64,000 nt of DNA. Origin: Alicyclobacillus suci (GTDB lineage: Bacteria; Bacillota; Bacilli; Alicyclobacillales; Alicyclobacillaceae). How positions within the stretch are numbered: the stretch's first letter is position 1; each line of letters begins with the position of its first letter. Shown piece by piece: positions 53,038 to 64,000 of this stretch. The position numbers and the translations under genes are program-made. The stretch is taken from positions 97,971 through 161,970 of the forward strand of contig NZ_JAFMTW010000003.1 in assembly GCF_017329615.1 (NCBI RefSeq), in the 5' to 3' direction. The notes below the pieces were generated by a model. It worked only from the letters and a program-made list of their open reading frames with translations, ran no database searches and was not told where the DNA came from.

Positions 53038-53961
53038 TTACACGAGTTCCGTTTTGGCTGTTTCCTTGCGTTTGCCCCGCTTCAGCGAACGCCCACGCAT
53101 CAGCACCCAGAGCGGGCTCGCAATAAAGATGGAACTGTACGCACCAGAGACCAACCCAATAATCAACGCAAAGGTGAAATTGCGGATGGATACGCCACCG
53201 AAGAAATACAAAATGACAGCGGCAATCAGGACCGTGACGACGGTATTAATTGATCTCGACATCGTCTGCCACAGACTTCGATTGACGAGTTGCTTCAGCG
53301 TCTCGACGTCTTTTGGTTTAACAATCTTCAAATTCTCCCGAATGCGGTCGAAGATGACAATCGTATCGTTAATCGAATAACCGACAATCGTCAAGACCGC
53401 CGCAATAAACGTCAAATCGACCTCGCGCCGCAAGAGGGCAAACGCCGCTAACACAATGAATACGTCGTGCAGCAAGGCGATAATGCCAGCTATCGCGAAG
53501 CGAAACTCAAACCGAATGGCAATGTAGATGACGATAAACGCCGCTGCGATAAGCACGGCGTACACCGCCTTATGCGCCGTTTGCGTGGCGACAAAAGGAT
53601 CAACAGTCTGCACACTATCTGGCAAATCCTTGCCGAAATACGCCTTCTCCGCACCATCTAATTTGTTCTGCTGCGCACTGGTCAGCACTTCCGGGAAGCG
53701 AACGACCGCAACGTTTTGCCGCGTACCAGCGACCGTAATCGTTGTATCCCGCATCGGGACGCCAATAGACTGAAACATCTGCTCGACTTTTTCCTGATTG
53801 ACTGGCTGCGAAAATGAGATCTGCACGCGTGACCCCGCTTTAAAGTCAGTTCCCAAATTGAACCCAAAAATCGCGAAAACGACAATACCGGCGACCGTAA
53901 TGGCACTGGAGAGGAGTAAGAACCACTTGCTCAAACGGATGATATCAAACTTTGGTTTCAT
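53038..53961 (-). CDS. secF: protein translocase subunit SecF
   Basis: SecF works with SecD to use the proton-motive force in late stages of Sec export. The 307-residue protein has six hydrophobic segments, an extracytoplasmic loop after the first, and the signature NLGTDFKAGSRVQI. GYSINDTIVIFDRIREN lies in the fourth-segment region and carries a conserved Asp-Arg. The start overlaps the secD 3' end by 17 bases. SecD and SecF are separate genes here, whereas B. subtilis has a fused SecDF. Confidence 0.96.
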   Translation of the reverse strand: MKPKFDIIRLSKWFLLLSSAITVAGIVVFAIFGFNLGTDFKAGSRVQISFSQPVNQEKVEQMFQSIGVPMRDTTITVAGTRQNVAVVRFPEVLTSAQQNKLDGAEKAYFGKDLPDSVQTVDPFVATQTAHKAVYAVLIAAAFIVIYIAIRFEFRFAIAGIIALLHDVFIVLAAFALLRREVDLTFIAAVLTIVGYSINDTIVIFDRIRENLKIVKPKDVETLKQLVNRSLWQTMSRSINTVVTVLIAAVILYFFGGVSIRNFTFALIIGLVSGAYSSIFIASPLWVLMRGRSLKRGKRKETAKTELV

Positions 53962-55231
53962 CGTTCTTCAGCACTCCTTTCCCCACGCCGTACCACCACG
54001 GACGACGAATCGCATTGGAATTGGTAAACGTGAATAGAAGCACCCGACTGAGGAGCACGGCGGTCAGCAAGCTGACGATGATACTAATCATCAACGCGGT
54101 GGCAAAACCACGGATGTCCCCTTCGCCAAACACGTACATGACCGCACCGGCAATAAACGTCGTCGCGTTGGAGTCCAAAATGGTGCGCAAAGCGTTTTTA
54201 TTTCCGATTTTGACAGCCGATTTTAAACTGCGTCCGTTGCGCATCTCATCCTTGATTCGCTCGTAGGTGATGATATTCGCGTCAACCGCCATCCCGACGC
54301 CAAGCACCAAGGCCGCGAGTCCCGACAGCGTAAGCACGATGTGCATACCGTCAAAGACTGCAATCGTCACGTAACCATAAGCGACCAACGCCAAGTCGGC
54401 GATGAGACCCGCCATTCGATACATCACAATCATAAAGATGAAAATCAGCACCATCGCGGCAAGTCCTGCCCAAAGTGTCGCCTTCAAACTCTCTTGTCCG
54501 AGCGACGGGCCCACACTCTGCTGGCTGACCAAGGACAAGTTGTACGGCAGGGCACCCGCATTGATGGAGTTCGCCAGCTGGGTACAAGCTTGTACCGTGT
54601 TTAAGCTCGCCCCGGAAATGACACTGTCGCCCGAGTACATCTTTTGCTGGATGACTGGGTCAGTCAGTAGCTGGCCATTTAGAAAGATGTAAATTGGCTT
54701 CATATAATACTGCTTGGTGATGTTCTCCCACTGGGTCGGATTTTTAAACGAAATCGCAACTTCGTTCTGACCAGTGTTCGGATCTTGAACCCAATGCGCA
54801 TTACTCTTTAAATCGCTACCTGTGGCGAGCAATTTACCAGCCGGGCCAGTGACGGCGCCTGTCTTCTTGTCTACCTTCGCGCTGGAGTAAATCTGCAGTT
54901 GCGCGGTAGTGCCAATCACTTGCTTGGCATGCGCCTGGTTAAATGTGCCGGCGAGTTGCACCCGCAACTCGTTTTGTCCTTCCAAGTCAATCATCGGCGA
55001 CTCCGTGCCCAAGTTGTTGATACGGTTTTCGACCGCTTGAACGAGCGCCTGTTTGCCGCTCTCGGTGATTGGCTGTCCGGGTAGCGGCTCTATTTTGTAC
55101 AACAGATCAAAGCCACCTTGTAAATCGAGCCCAAGCGGGATCGATTTCCATAGGTTCGTTACTGAGCCTGCAGTCCCACCCACAATGACTGCGGCCATCA
55201 GCAAGAACGCTAAAAAGCGTCCCCATTTCAT
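53945..55231 (-). CDS. secD: protein translocase subunit SecD
   Basis: The 428-residue SecD has the first membrane segment near residues 8-25. The motif GLDLQGGFDLLY is just after it, then the large extracytoplasmic domain. The C-terminal five segments include GVGMAVDANIITYERIKDEM with the conserved Asp. It precedes secF with a 17-base overlap. comN lies upstream on the same strand, matching the Bacillales order. Confidence 0.96.
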   Translation of the reverse strand: MKWGRFLAFLLMAAVIVGGTAGSVTNLWKSIPLGLDLQGGFDLLYKIEPLPGQPITESGKQALVQAVENRINNLGTESPMIDLEGQNELRVQLAGTFNQAHAKQVIGTTAQLQIYSSAKVDKKTGAVTGPAGKLLATGSDLKSNAHWVQDPNTGQNEVAISFKNPTQWENITKQYYMKPIYIFLNGQLLTDPVIQQKMYSGDSVISGASLNTVQACTQLANSINAGALPYNLSLVSQQSVGPSLGQESLKATLWAGLAAMVLIFIFMIVMYRMAGLIADLALVAYGYVTIAVFDGMHIVLTLSGLAALVLGVGMAVDANIITYERIKDEMRNGRSLKSAVKIGNKNALRTILDSNATTFIAGAVMYVFGEGDIRGFATALMISIIVSLLTAVLLSRVLLFTFTNSNAIRRPWWYGVGKGVLKNDETKV

Positions 55232-55369
55232 AGATTGTCCTCCTTACGATCGGTTCACGGGGCAAACATTCCGAATACGCATAATGGCATAACATGTCCA
55301 GTATACGCAACGCCAAAATTCGACGTCAAACCATGGTTGTTAGCAATACAGCAAAAGTGTGCCACTTGT

Positions 55370-55618
55370 CTACAATTCGCCACGAAAGGCCTCAATCGTC
55401 TGATAGTTCATAAAGTCCATCACGCGGATGGATAAAATGAAATCGACAATCCGATGGATTGGCGCATCATTCGGCAGTTTGGCGCACACAAAGCGCCAGA
55501 CATCGTCCAAATTCACCTCTTCGTAACCCAAGAGTCGAAACTCTTCAACCTTCGTAGCGCAGAGGTTCATCAACTCAGTGATATACGGGCGAATATGAGG
55601 CGCTTCTTGCGGATTCAC
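55370..55618 (-). CDS. comN: ComN-type post-transcriptional regulator
   Basis: The 82-residue protein matches the ComN/YrzD family, which in B. subtilis acts post-transcriptionally on competence gene comE. Typical features are KVEEFRLLGYEEVNLDDVWRFV and RIVDFILSIRVMDFMNYQTIEAF. The GTG at 55618 follows GAAGGAGG. Its place upstream of secD and beside spoVB fits the known neighbourhood. Confidence 0.88.
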   Translation of the reverse strand: MNPQEAPHIRPYITELMNLCATKVEEFRLLGYEEVNLDDVWRFVCAKLPNDAPIHRIVDFILSIRVMDFMNYQTIEAFRGEL

Positions 55619-55866
55619 ACGGTTGCCTCCTTCTTACTGTCCAGGCTGAAATCTTCCACAAAGATGGCCCACATTCCTTTTTCGGCGCCACTATGCTACT
55701 TGGACTAGACGACACATTGTCCGCATATGGATTAAGGACAGCCTGGGCCTCTATGGCAAGCGTACCGCAATCGCGGCTTACAGTCATCTTTGAACCAGGA
55801 AAAAGGGCCATTATTCACCACAAATTCACAGTCTGATAAAGTTTCAAAAGATCGGAGCGTTGCAGT

Positions 55867-57450
55867 GTGAATCGGCAGTCCTTCCTCCATGGTGCACTGA
55901 TTCTCATGATATCAGGTCTCATCACGCGGATTATGGGCTTTGTTTACCGCGTATTTCTCACGCGGATTATCGGAGCAGAAGGAATGGGGCTATTTCAAAT
56001 TGTCTTTCCCATCCTAGGCCTCGTACTTACACTGGTCACTGCAGGTTTGCCGCTCGCCATCTCAAAACTCGTGGCAGAAGCAGTGGCTCAAAACGATAAA
56101 GCCCGCGTCAAACGCATCATGACGGTCAGTGTCGGCGTTGTATCCGTGATGACCGTCATCTTGACCATCACGATGTACACGTGCCGCGGTTTCGTTCAAC
56201 ACCATTGGCTCTCAGACCCACGCGCATTCCCGACGTATCTCGTGATGATCCCCGTCGTCAGCATCATCGCCGTTTCCAGTCTATACCGGGGATATTTTCA
56301 AGGTTTGCAGGATATGTCGCCAACCGCTTGGGGGCAGATTCTCGAACAAACCGTCCGCATCATCAGTATCTGGATTTTAGCGGCCTACTTTGTACAGTTC
56401 TCGCTGGCGTATGCTGCTGCGGCGGCGATGATGGGCATGGTACTTGGGGAATTGTGTGGCTTACTGTTTCTCATCGTCGCCCAGCGCCGCAGGGGGCGTT
56501 TGGATGACGTGTTACCGGAAGGTGCGACACGAAGCCAGGAATCGGTTCGGCAGACCCTCCATGCAATGGGGGAAATCGCACTCCCTGTGACCTTCAGCAA
56601 GTTGATTTGGTCACTCTTGTTCGCAGCTGAACCGATTCTCGTCATGCGTGCACTTCAGGCGGCCGGATTTGCTACAGCGACCGCCACCACAATGTATGGT
56701 CAATACAGTGGCATGGCCATCCCATTACTCGTGTTTCCAACGGTGTTCACCGGATCATTGGCCACAAATTTGGTCCCTTCTGTGTCGGAAGCCATGGCGG
56801 CATCCGAGCGCTATCGCGTTCGCATCCGACTCTCTCAGAGCTTTACTGCGACAGCGATGGTCGCCTTTCCCACGGCAGTGGTGCTGACGATGTTTTCGGG
56901 ACCGCTCACACACTATATTTACAAGGAGGATTCCATTGGGCCCATTCTAGCCGTGATGGCCCCCTTTATGTTCTTACTCTGCCTGCAGGCGCCACTCACC
57001 GGCATTTTACAAGGCTTGAACAAAGCCGGAATCGCCATGGTCAATTCCATTATTGGCGGCGTCCTCAAACTCGTACTCATCTACGTCCTCGCCGCCAGAC
57101 CAACCATTGGAATCCTTGGTGTCAGTATGGCAACCGTGGCGTCGTTCACCGTTTCCTGCATCCTCAACCTCTGGTTCGTCGTCCGTTACGTGGGCTTCAC
57201 CATCCGATTGCAGGCGTTGACACGCGTCGCGCTGGCCTCCTGTGGGATGTTTCTCTACATGCAAGTTATCACGTGGAGACAAAATCCCTTGTCGTTTAGC
57301 TCCATGATGCTGGCCATCGTCGGCGGATTCATTCTCTACTTTGGGCTGTTATGCGCACTTCGTGTACTCACCACGCGCAATATTCGACGCGTGCCAAGAA
57401 TTGGTCCACTACTCGCGCGCCTCGTGTCGTGGATGCCATTTGCCATCTAA
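55867..57450 (+). CDS. spoVB: SpoVB-like MOP-family flippase, stage V sporulation protein B
   Basis: The 527-residue MurJ/MATE-type lipid flippase has about 14 hydrophobic segments. The N-terminus RQSFLHGALILMISGLITRIMGFVYRVFLTRIIGAEGMGLF (read in pieces) is highly characteristic of SpoVB. SpoVB is required for spore cortex peptidoglycan, presumably by moving lipid-linked precursors. The GTG at 55867 follows GGAGCG. The stop overlaps the convergent DUF421 gene by 4 bases. Confidence 0.92.
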   Translation: MNRQSFLHGALILMISGLITRIMGFVYRVFLTRIIGAEGMGLFQIVFPILGLVLTLVTAGLPLAISKLVAEAVAQNDKARVKRIMTVSVGVVSVMTVILTITMYTCRGFVQHHWLSDPRAFPTYLVMIPVVSIIAVSSLYRGYFQGLQDMSPTAWGQILEQTVRIISIWILAAYFVQFSLAYAAAAAMMGMVLGELCGLLFLIVAQRRRGRLDDVLPEGATRSQESVRQTLHAMGEIALPVTFSKLIWSLLFAAEPILVMRALQAAGFATATATTMYGQYSGMAIPLLVFPTVFTGSLATNLVPSVSEAMAASERYRVRIRLSQSFTATAMVAFPTAVVLTMFSGPLTHYIYKEDSIGPILAVMAPFMFLLCLQAPLTGILQGLNKAGIAMVNSIIGGVLKLVLIYVLAARPTIGILGVSMATVASFTVSCILNLWFVVRYVGFTIRLQALTRVALASCGMFLYMQVITWRQNPLSFSSMMLAIVGGFILYFGLLCALRVLTTRNIRRVPRIGPLLARLVSWMPFAI

Positions 57451-58184
57451 TCTTTATCTGACGGTTTATCTGCTGATTTGTCCCGCTGTTTTTTATCCTT
57501 GGCGTCGCGCTCGTCAATCCAGATTTGACCTTGCGTGTCAATCGCAGCGTAAAACACTTCCGACATCGCGTATCCGCGGCGCTTTAATTCCGATATTAGC
57601 CACGCTTTGTCGCGCCCCAAGATTTCAAGCGTCTTCGGAACCGGGACACCATCGATGACCAACGGCAAAGGGATGGATTCCGATTGTACAGGTTGTCCGA
57701 CATCTCGGGCGGTCAAGGGGCGGACATCCGCTTTCGGAAACACGCTAAGTTGACCAGACGTCTCCAAAATGGCAAATTCCACATCAGCGATATTCGAGAC
57801 GCCTTTTTCGCGAAGTTGGGTCAATAAATCGTGAACCGAGTAGCGCATACGTCTCATTTCACGATCTTTCACCTGACCATGCTCAATTAACACCGACGGT
57901 TCGCCGTCGACAAAGTGCCGAAACCGATGGCTTTTGATTTGAATGAAAGCAACCACGATTTGAAAAAGCACCAATGACCCAATCGCGATAAACGACTTGT
58001 ACAGCGGAACTTCAGTATCCTCCATGGGCAAAGTCGACAGTTCCGCAATCATCACGGACACGACGAAGTCAAACACGGATAACTGCCCAATTTCCCGTTT
58101 ACCCATAATCCGAAGTGAAATCATAACGACCAAATACAAAACGAGGACGCGAATTGGAAACTGCCAATCTGGTATATGTGGCAC
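57447..58184 (-). CDS. DUF421/YetF-like membrane protein (YrbG type)
   Basis: The product is about 245 residues. It has three N-terminal hydrophobic segments (LVLYLVVMISLRIMGKREIGQLS is the family hallmark) followed by a cytoplasmic two-domain region. The C-terminal tail is very charged (KDKKQRDKSADKPSDKD). I chose the GTG at 58184, with GGAGGGGA upstream. B. subtilis has yrbG in the same neighbourhood. YetF-family members are linked to spore properties, but no enzymatic role is established. Confidence 0.88.
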   Translation of the reverse strand: MPHIPDWQFPIRVLVLYLVVMISLRIMGKREIGQLSVFDFVVSVMIAELSTLPMEDTEVPLYKSFIAIGSLVLFQIVVAFIQIKSHRFRHFVDGEPSVLIEHGQVKDREMRRMRYSVHDLLTQLREKGVSNIADVEFAILETSGQLSVFPKADVRPLTARDVGQPVQSESIPLPLVIDGVPVPKTLEILGRDKAWLISELKRRGYAMSEVFYAAIDTQGQIWIDERDAKDKKQRDKSADKPSDKD

Positions 58185-58252
58185 ATTATCCCCTCCCACC
58201 GAAGTATTATGACCCGGAGGGGGGACGTTCCATGCAAGTGCACTTTTGCCGT

Positions 58253-60421
58253 CTAGGCCATAGATTGCCCAGCGACGTCCTGCAATTCTGAAAACAAATT
58301 GGCCACGCGATTAAATAAATCTGCACCGCCCTCCACGTCCTCTAACACATGGCGCTTGGCTTTTACCTGCACGTTCAACACCACGCTATCCCCCACTTGA
58401 AAGCGGTAGGAACTAATCGCGCTCACCACGCGCTCTTCTATCATTTCCGCCTCCGCCTCACTCACTTCAGGCAACAAAATCAACATCTCATCTCCACCAT
58501 ACCGGCATGCGAGTTCGTCGTGACGTAAACACTCGCGAATAATCATCCCGGTCTGTCGCAAAACCTGATCTCCCACCTCAAAACCAAACGCGCTATTGAC
58601 ATGACCAAACTGTACCAAGTCAATACAGATTGCCGACCACCGGGTAACACCGCGAATCACTTCTTCACGCACCCGGATATTGACCATGTGGAACGTGTAT
58701 AGTCCAGTGAGATTATCGACGAACAGTTGCACGTCAAATTCGGGCGTATACACTGCGGTGCGGTTGCGACCCCGCTGTTTTGCGCCCCAATACATCGCGC
58801 TGTCCGCCTTCAACAACAAATCCCTGTCCGTGTCACTGTCCTCTGGACAACTTGCAATCCCGATACTCACCGTAATCCCTTGCAGTCGATACCCGTGAAA
58901 CTCCACTGATATCTGACGCACAGCCTCACGTATCCGCTCGGCGACTTCATACGTCTCGGTGCGCCCCAGCGGAAACAAAAGCGCAAACTCCTCACCGCCA
59001 TAGCGCGCCACAAACGCATCTTCTCCACTGAATTTTTGCAATAGCCGGCCAACTTCTCGCAATACTGCATCGCCTGCCAAGTGGCCATAGGTATCGTTGA
59101 ATTTCTTAAAGAAGTCAATATCCACAATCATCACGGATACCGGCACACCTTGTGCCACCGACGCACTCACCCGCGTAGACAGCTCTTCATAAAAATATCG
59201 ATAGTTGTATAACCCCGTCGCCGAATCTCTCCGTGTGCGCTCATGTAATTCCTCGTAGAGGCGCGCGTTCTCAAACAATACGGACACCTGACTCGCCAGC
59301 GCCGACACGTACTGCGTGTGGTATGTAAACGCATACGAACGCTCTGCATAACAGACAATCGCACCTTGCGCAGTCATGTGTGCCTGCATGGGAAAGACCG
59401 CCATACTTAGTAAACTAGGAACCTCATCTTTCAAAACTTCGTTCGAAAACCACCGCACACGTTTGTCCTTACGCGTATCCGGCACATAAATAAACTCTCC
59501 CGAGCGTATTGTCCGCCAAACGACGCCGCCCATCGATTCTGGAATGGTCTCGAGCCCATACGCCAATGCTTGGTCCTCTGGATACACGACCTCTCGCACT
59601 AACGTTCTTCCCGTCTCATCCAATACAAAGATGACAACGATATCCGCCAACGTCAATTTTTGCGCAAGCCGCGCGGCCTCTTCGGCAATGGCCCGCCTAT
59701 CAAACTCCGTCGTCAGCCGCGTGGTGGCCTGATGAACAATCTGCAAGTCTCGCGTCAACCGATGCACGCGTAAGATATAGGCCAGAATGACGATGGGTAA
59801 AATCATGACCGGTCCCATGATAGAATTGGTCTCCGACGCACCAATCATCAGAAAAGCAAACGGCAGGCAAATCGCAATATTTAATAGGTCTGCAAATAGT
59901 ACATAGACAGCTGAAGAAAACTCGAGCGTTCCCCTCGCCGCATTCAACAGATTGATAAACAAGTGGTTCACGACTAAAAACACGAGGGATGACGCGATAA
60001 CGCCAAGCAGCACCATCGTCGTGAGCTTATCACGACCCACATGACCCTGGAACAGCCGAAACGTCAGCGCCATAAAAAACACACTCAGCGTATATTGACC
60101 GGCATTAAAATAAGCCGTAATAAAATTCCACTCCCGCATCACCAGGGGTGTAGCAAACGCAGCGATGATGAGCGTCCACATCGCAAGCGCTGGTCCACTG
60201 ACGACCATTGCGGCCATCGGCACCACGGGGACAAGTGTCGTTAAACTCTGCCGCATGGGAATCGGTAACATTTCCAGCGTGGTCGCCAAAATAACCAGCA
60301 TGAGGAGCACAAACCAATTGGTGTCCAATAGTTGTGGAATATATAGCATGGCAACAATCAAACCAAGTGTTCCAAACAGTACACTCATCGCCGACTGTCT
60401 GCGCAGAACGACCTTTTCCAC
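58253..60421 (-). CDS. membrane GAF protein with two GGDEF domains
   Basis: The 722-residue protein begins with about seven hydrophobic segments (residues 15-220). A GAF domain follows (about 235-385) and then two GGDEF-like domains. The first has ARYGGEEFALLF near residue 475 and looks competent for cyclic-di-GMP synthesis. The second has CRYGGDEMLILLPE near 660, with Met in place of Phe. No EAL domain is present. It lies between the DUF421 gene and the TIGR04086 gene, interrupting an otherwise conserved order. Confidence 0.88.
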   Translation of the reverse strand: MEKVVLRRQSAMSVLFGTLGLIVAMLYIPQLLDTNWFVLLMLVILATTLEMLPIPMRQSLTTLVPVVPMAAMVVSGPALAMWTLIIAAFATPLVMREWNFITAYFNAGQYTLSVFFMALTFRLFQGHVGRDKLTTMVLLGVIASSLVFLVVNHLFINLLNAARGTLEFSSAVYVLFADLLNIAICLPFAFLMIGASETNSIMGPVMILPIVILAYILRVHRLTRDLQIVHQATTRLTTEFDRRAIAEEAARLAQKLTLADIVVIFVLDETGRTLVREVVYPEDQALAYGLETIPESMGGVVWRTIRSGEFIYVPDTRKDKRVRWFSNEVLKDEVPSLLSMAVFPMQAHMTAQGAIVCYAERSYAFTYHTQYVSALASQVSVLFENARLYEELHERTRRDSATGLYNYRYFYEELSTRVSASVAQGVPVSVMIVDIDFFKKFNDTYGHLAGDAVLREVGRLLQKFSGEDAFVARYGGEEFALLFPLGRTETYEVAERIREAVRQISVEFHGYRLQGITVSIGIASCPEDSDTDRDLLLKADSAMYWGAKQRGRNRTAVYTPEFDVQLFVDNLTGLYTFHMVNIRVREEVIRGVTRWSAICIDLVQFGHVNSAFGFEVGDQVLRQTGMIIRECLRHDELACRYGGDEMLILLPEVSEAEAEMIEERVVSAISSYRFQVGDSVVLNVQVKAKRHVLEDVEGGADLFNRVANLFSELQDVAGQSMA

Positions 60422-60587
60422 CCATGTACCGCCTTCCTAGGACACGCAGTTGGCAGCAGGGCCAATATCCAAGAAAACGAGGAGCGCGTGCACTCGGTTG
60501 AAGTTTTAGAACATTTTATCACAATCTCATAAAACGCAGAAGTAGGGAATAGAGATTAGTAAACATGTACAAGGGGTGACTCATCCG

Positions 60588-60992
60588 ATGTACGATACAA
60601 AATCGTCTGGGCGACTTAGCGCCATTCGGCGGTACCCAGTGCTCTACGGTTGCTTCTGGGCCTTAATGCTCGCCGCAATCGGTATTGTCATTGTCTTTCT
60701 CATCGCTCAGTTGGGAGATCTACAGCCTCGAGGGATTACCGCCGCCGCATATATTATCCACTGCATCGCGGTCTTCTTCGGCTCCCTTGCAGCCAGTCGA
60801 TCCGCCCAATCCCGCGGCTGGCTCTACGGCAGCCTAACTGGTTTGTTGTATGCACTTTTAATGATTGCAATTGGCCTGTTTGTCTACAACACTTTTACAA
60901 TTGACCCGAGCGGGCTATTTCGCGTCTTTTTAATGGCTGCCATTGGCGCATTCGGTGGCATGATTGCGATGGCAACGAAAGGGGACGACTAA
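60588..60992 (+). CDS. TIGR04086 family membrane protein (YrzE type)
   Basis: The product is about 134 residues with four hydrophobic segments. The central glycine-rich GWLYGSLTGLLYALLM and the final GAFGGMIAMATK fit the TIGR04086 family. The ATG at 60588 is preferred to the GTG at 60576, which lies directly on AAGGGG. Its place beside yajC-tgt-queA matches the Bacillus yrzE position. The function is unknown. Confidence 0.82.
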   Translation: MYDTKSSGRLSAIRRYPVLYGCFWALMLAAIGIVIVFLIAQLGDLQPRGITAAAYIIHCIAVFFGSLAASRSAQSRGWLYGSLTGLLYALLMIAIGLFVYNTFTIDPSGLFRVFLMAAIGAFGGMIAMATKGDD

Positions 60993-61014
60993 GGCGGGAG
61001 GTCCCCCTCCCGCC
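60993..61014. terminator. bidirectional hairpin between TIGR04086 gene and yajC
   Basis: GGCGGGAGG (60993-61001) and CCTCCCGCC (61006-61014) form a perfect 9-bp GC-rich stem with a 4-base loop between two convergent genes. It directly follows the upstream stop. There is no T-run. Confidence 0.6.
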
Positions 61015-61040
61015 CGTATCACTTCACATGTATTTCACAC

Positions 61041-61493
61041 TCATGAATGTCGCTTGTCGCTATCCGTATGGCGGTGTTCCTCGCCATGTTCAGCATCTTC
61101 ATCCTCATCTTCATCGACATCATCAGATAGCTCGCCTTCATGCTCATCGGTCTCATCCGCGTATTCATCCGGTGGGCCCAGTGGATGCTCCTCCACTGTC
61201 TCGTCCTCAACTGCATCCTCGGCTTCCGCCGCAGGTGCCTCGCTGACCACGCGAACCACCGCCCGCGTATCCATCTCTATCTCGACGCCTTCCGCCACTC
61301 GCGCGACGAGAATATCACCATGAACCTCTGCCACTTCGGCATAGATTCCCGATGCCGTCATAATTTTTGTACCCGGAGCGAGTTCTCTCATCATTTGCGC
61401 CTTTTTCTTCTGATTGCGGCGTTGCGGCAAAATCATCAGAAAGTAAAAGACAATCACCAAAATGACGAGAAAAATTAAGCTATTTCCGTGCAT
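61041..61493 (-). CDS. yajC: preprotein translocase subunit YajC, with long acidic tail
   Basis: YajC associates with SecDF in the membrane. The N-terminal membrane segment (LIFLVILVIVFYFLMILPQRR) and the KIMTASGIYAEVAEVHGDILVARVAEGVEIE core (read in pieces) are typical. After residue about 90 the protein has an unusual tail of about 60 residues rich in Glu, Asp and His (DEDEDEDAEHGEEHRH), roughly half of its 150 residues. The ATG lies 2 bases from the tgt stop. It is the last gene of queA-tgt-yajC. Confidence 0.92.
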   Translation of the reverse strand: MHGNSLIFLVILVIVFYFLMILPQRRNQKKKAQMMRELAPGTKIMTASGIYAEVAEVHGDILVARVAEGVEIEMDTRAVVRVVSEAPAAEAEDAVEDETVEEHPLGPPDEYADETDEHEGELSDDVDEDEDEDAEHGEEHRHTDSDKRHS

Positions 61494-61495
61494 CC

Positions 61496-63680
<2,185 letters not shown>

Positions 63681-64000
63681 CCAACACATTCCTTTCCATG
63701 TTGCCCATACAAATACGTTCTTTCGAAACGTAAACCTTTTAATAGTACAGGCGCATAACGCTATTATACTTGGAATCGACCACGTCGCAAAACAATTCCT
63801 CAAAGACGACAGGGTTTGGATTCAGCAGCCGAGGTACGGTACCGAGGGCCGAGCCGGGATACGGTGCATGAGAGCTAGGCTGGCAACGCCGGGGCGGCTT
63901 GGGCGACCTGGCGGCATACCGCACCTTTCTGCCTTATTTGTGGCATCCAACAGATTCGCGACATATGAAACACAAATTCTACCCCAACACAAAAAGAGCC
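63681..64000. other. upstream region of queA, no gene assigned
   Basis: A perfect TATAAT (minus strand, 63768-63763) is about 83 bases upstream of the queA start and may be its -10, though no good -35 is spaced for it. The stretch 63815-63925 is GC-rich with imperfect repeats of GAGGTACGG/GGGATACGG but no supported gene. AAAAAGAGCC at the window edge looks like the T-run side of a minus-strand terminator whose hairpin is largely outside. Confidence 0.45.

Noticed and set aside
63815..63925. Possible structured RNA gene in the GC-rich repeats upstream of queA
   Set aside because: No recognisable RNA family, promoter or terminator fits. The 61-codon minus-strand frame at 63739-63924 is also unsupported.

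Overview
The window reads as a chromosomal segment of an endospore-forming, Gram-positive Firmicute. The closest fit is an Alicyclobacillus-like member of the Bacillales; this is inferred from gene content and moderate-to-high G+C, not from a database match. Spore-former markers are SpoVB, a YheC/YheD-type ATP-grasp protein, a YjcZ-like micropeptide and ComN. Bacillales markers are AddAB, bacilliredoxin and the hemE-hemH-hemY cluster. The right third (dtd, rel, apt, recJ, secF, secD, comN, spoVB, yrbG-like DUF421, a TIGR04086 protein, yajC, tgt, queA) keeps the gene order known from Bacillus subtilis. GTG and TTG starts are frequent.

Layout. 1-6.1 kb: a short-chain dehydrogenase cut by the window edge, a cyclophilin, an aldo/keto reductase, moeA, an ATP-grasp spore protein and galU. 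6.1-17.9 kb: a tightly packed minus-strand DNA-repair operon in the transcribed order SbcD-like nuclease, SbcC/YhaN-like ATPase, addB, addA. 18.0-28.9 kb: an MFS transporter gene split in two by a 9,675-bp integrative element. 29-36 kb: a second MFS gene, signal peptidase I, dusB, a TM2 protein, a D,D-carboxypeptidase, a DtxR-type regulator coupled to an FAH-family hydrolase, and a bacilliredoxin. 36.2-39.8 kb: hemE-hemH-hemY. 40-46 kb: membrane proteins, a GNAT, a CPA2-type antiporter and a GGDEF-EAL-GAF protein. 46-64 kb: stringent response, nucleotide salvage, recombination, Sec and queuosine genes, plus a second cyclic-di-GMP protein.

The main discovery candidate is the element at 18721-28395. 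It encodes a large serine recombinase whose stop codon lies inside one attachment arm. Joining the two element ends rebuilds a symmetric 50-bp attP: 11-bp inverted arms, 13-bp inner arms and a central TT. Joining the two chromosomal flanks restores one uninterrupted 404-codon MFS gene. No phage structural, replication or conjugation gene is visible.

The cargo has a cold-adaptation theme: a CspA-type cold-shock protein, a YdjO-type cold-inducible zinc-ribbon protein and a fatty-acid desaturase, in that order on one strand. A sigma-A-like promoter lies upstream of the csp gene. A terminator-like hairpin sits in the csp leader and a second terminator lies between csp and ydjO, so readthrough could control the module. 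Other cargo is a Bcr/CflA-type efflux pump, a pair of CBO0543-like membrane proteins, a DUF1796 putative cysteine peptidase next to a beta-helix protein, a secreted protein, a MITE-like sequence with 18-bp inverted ends, and a three-copy 17-bp repeat. No tRNA, rRNA or CRISPR array was seen.
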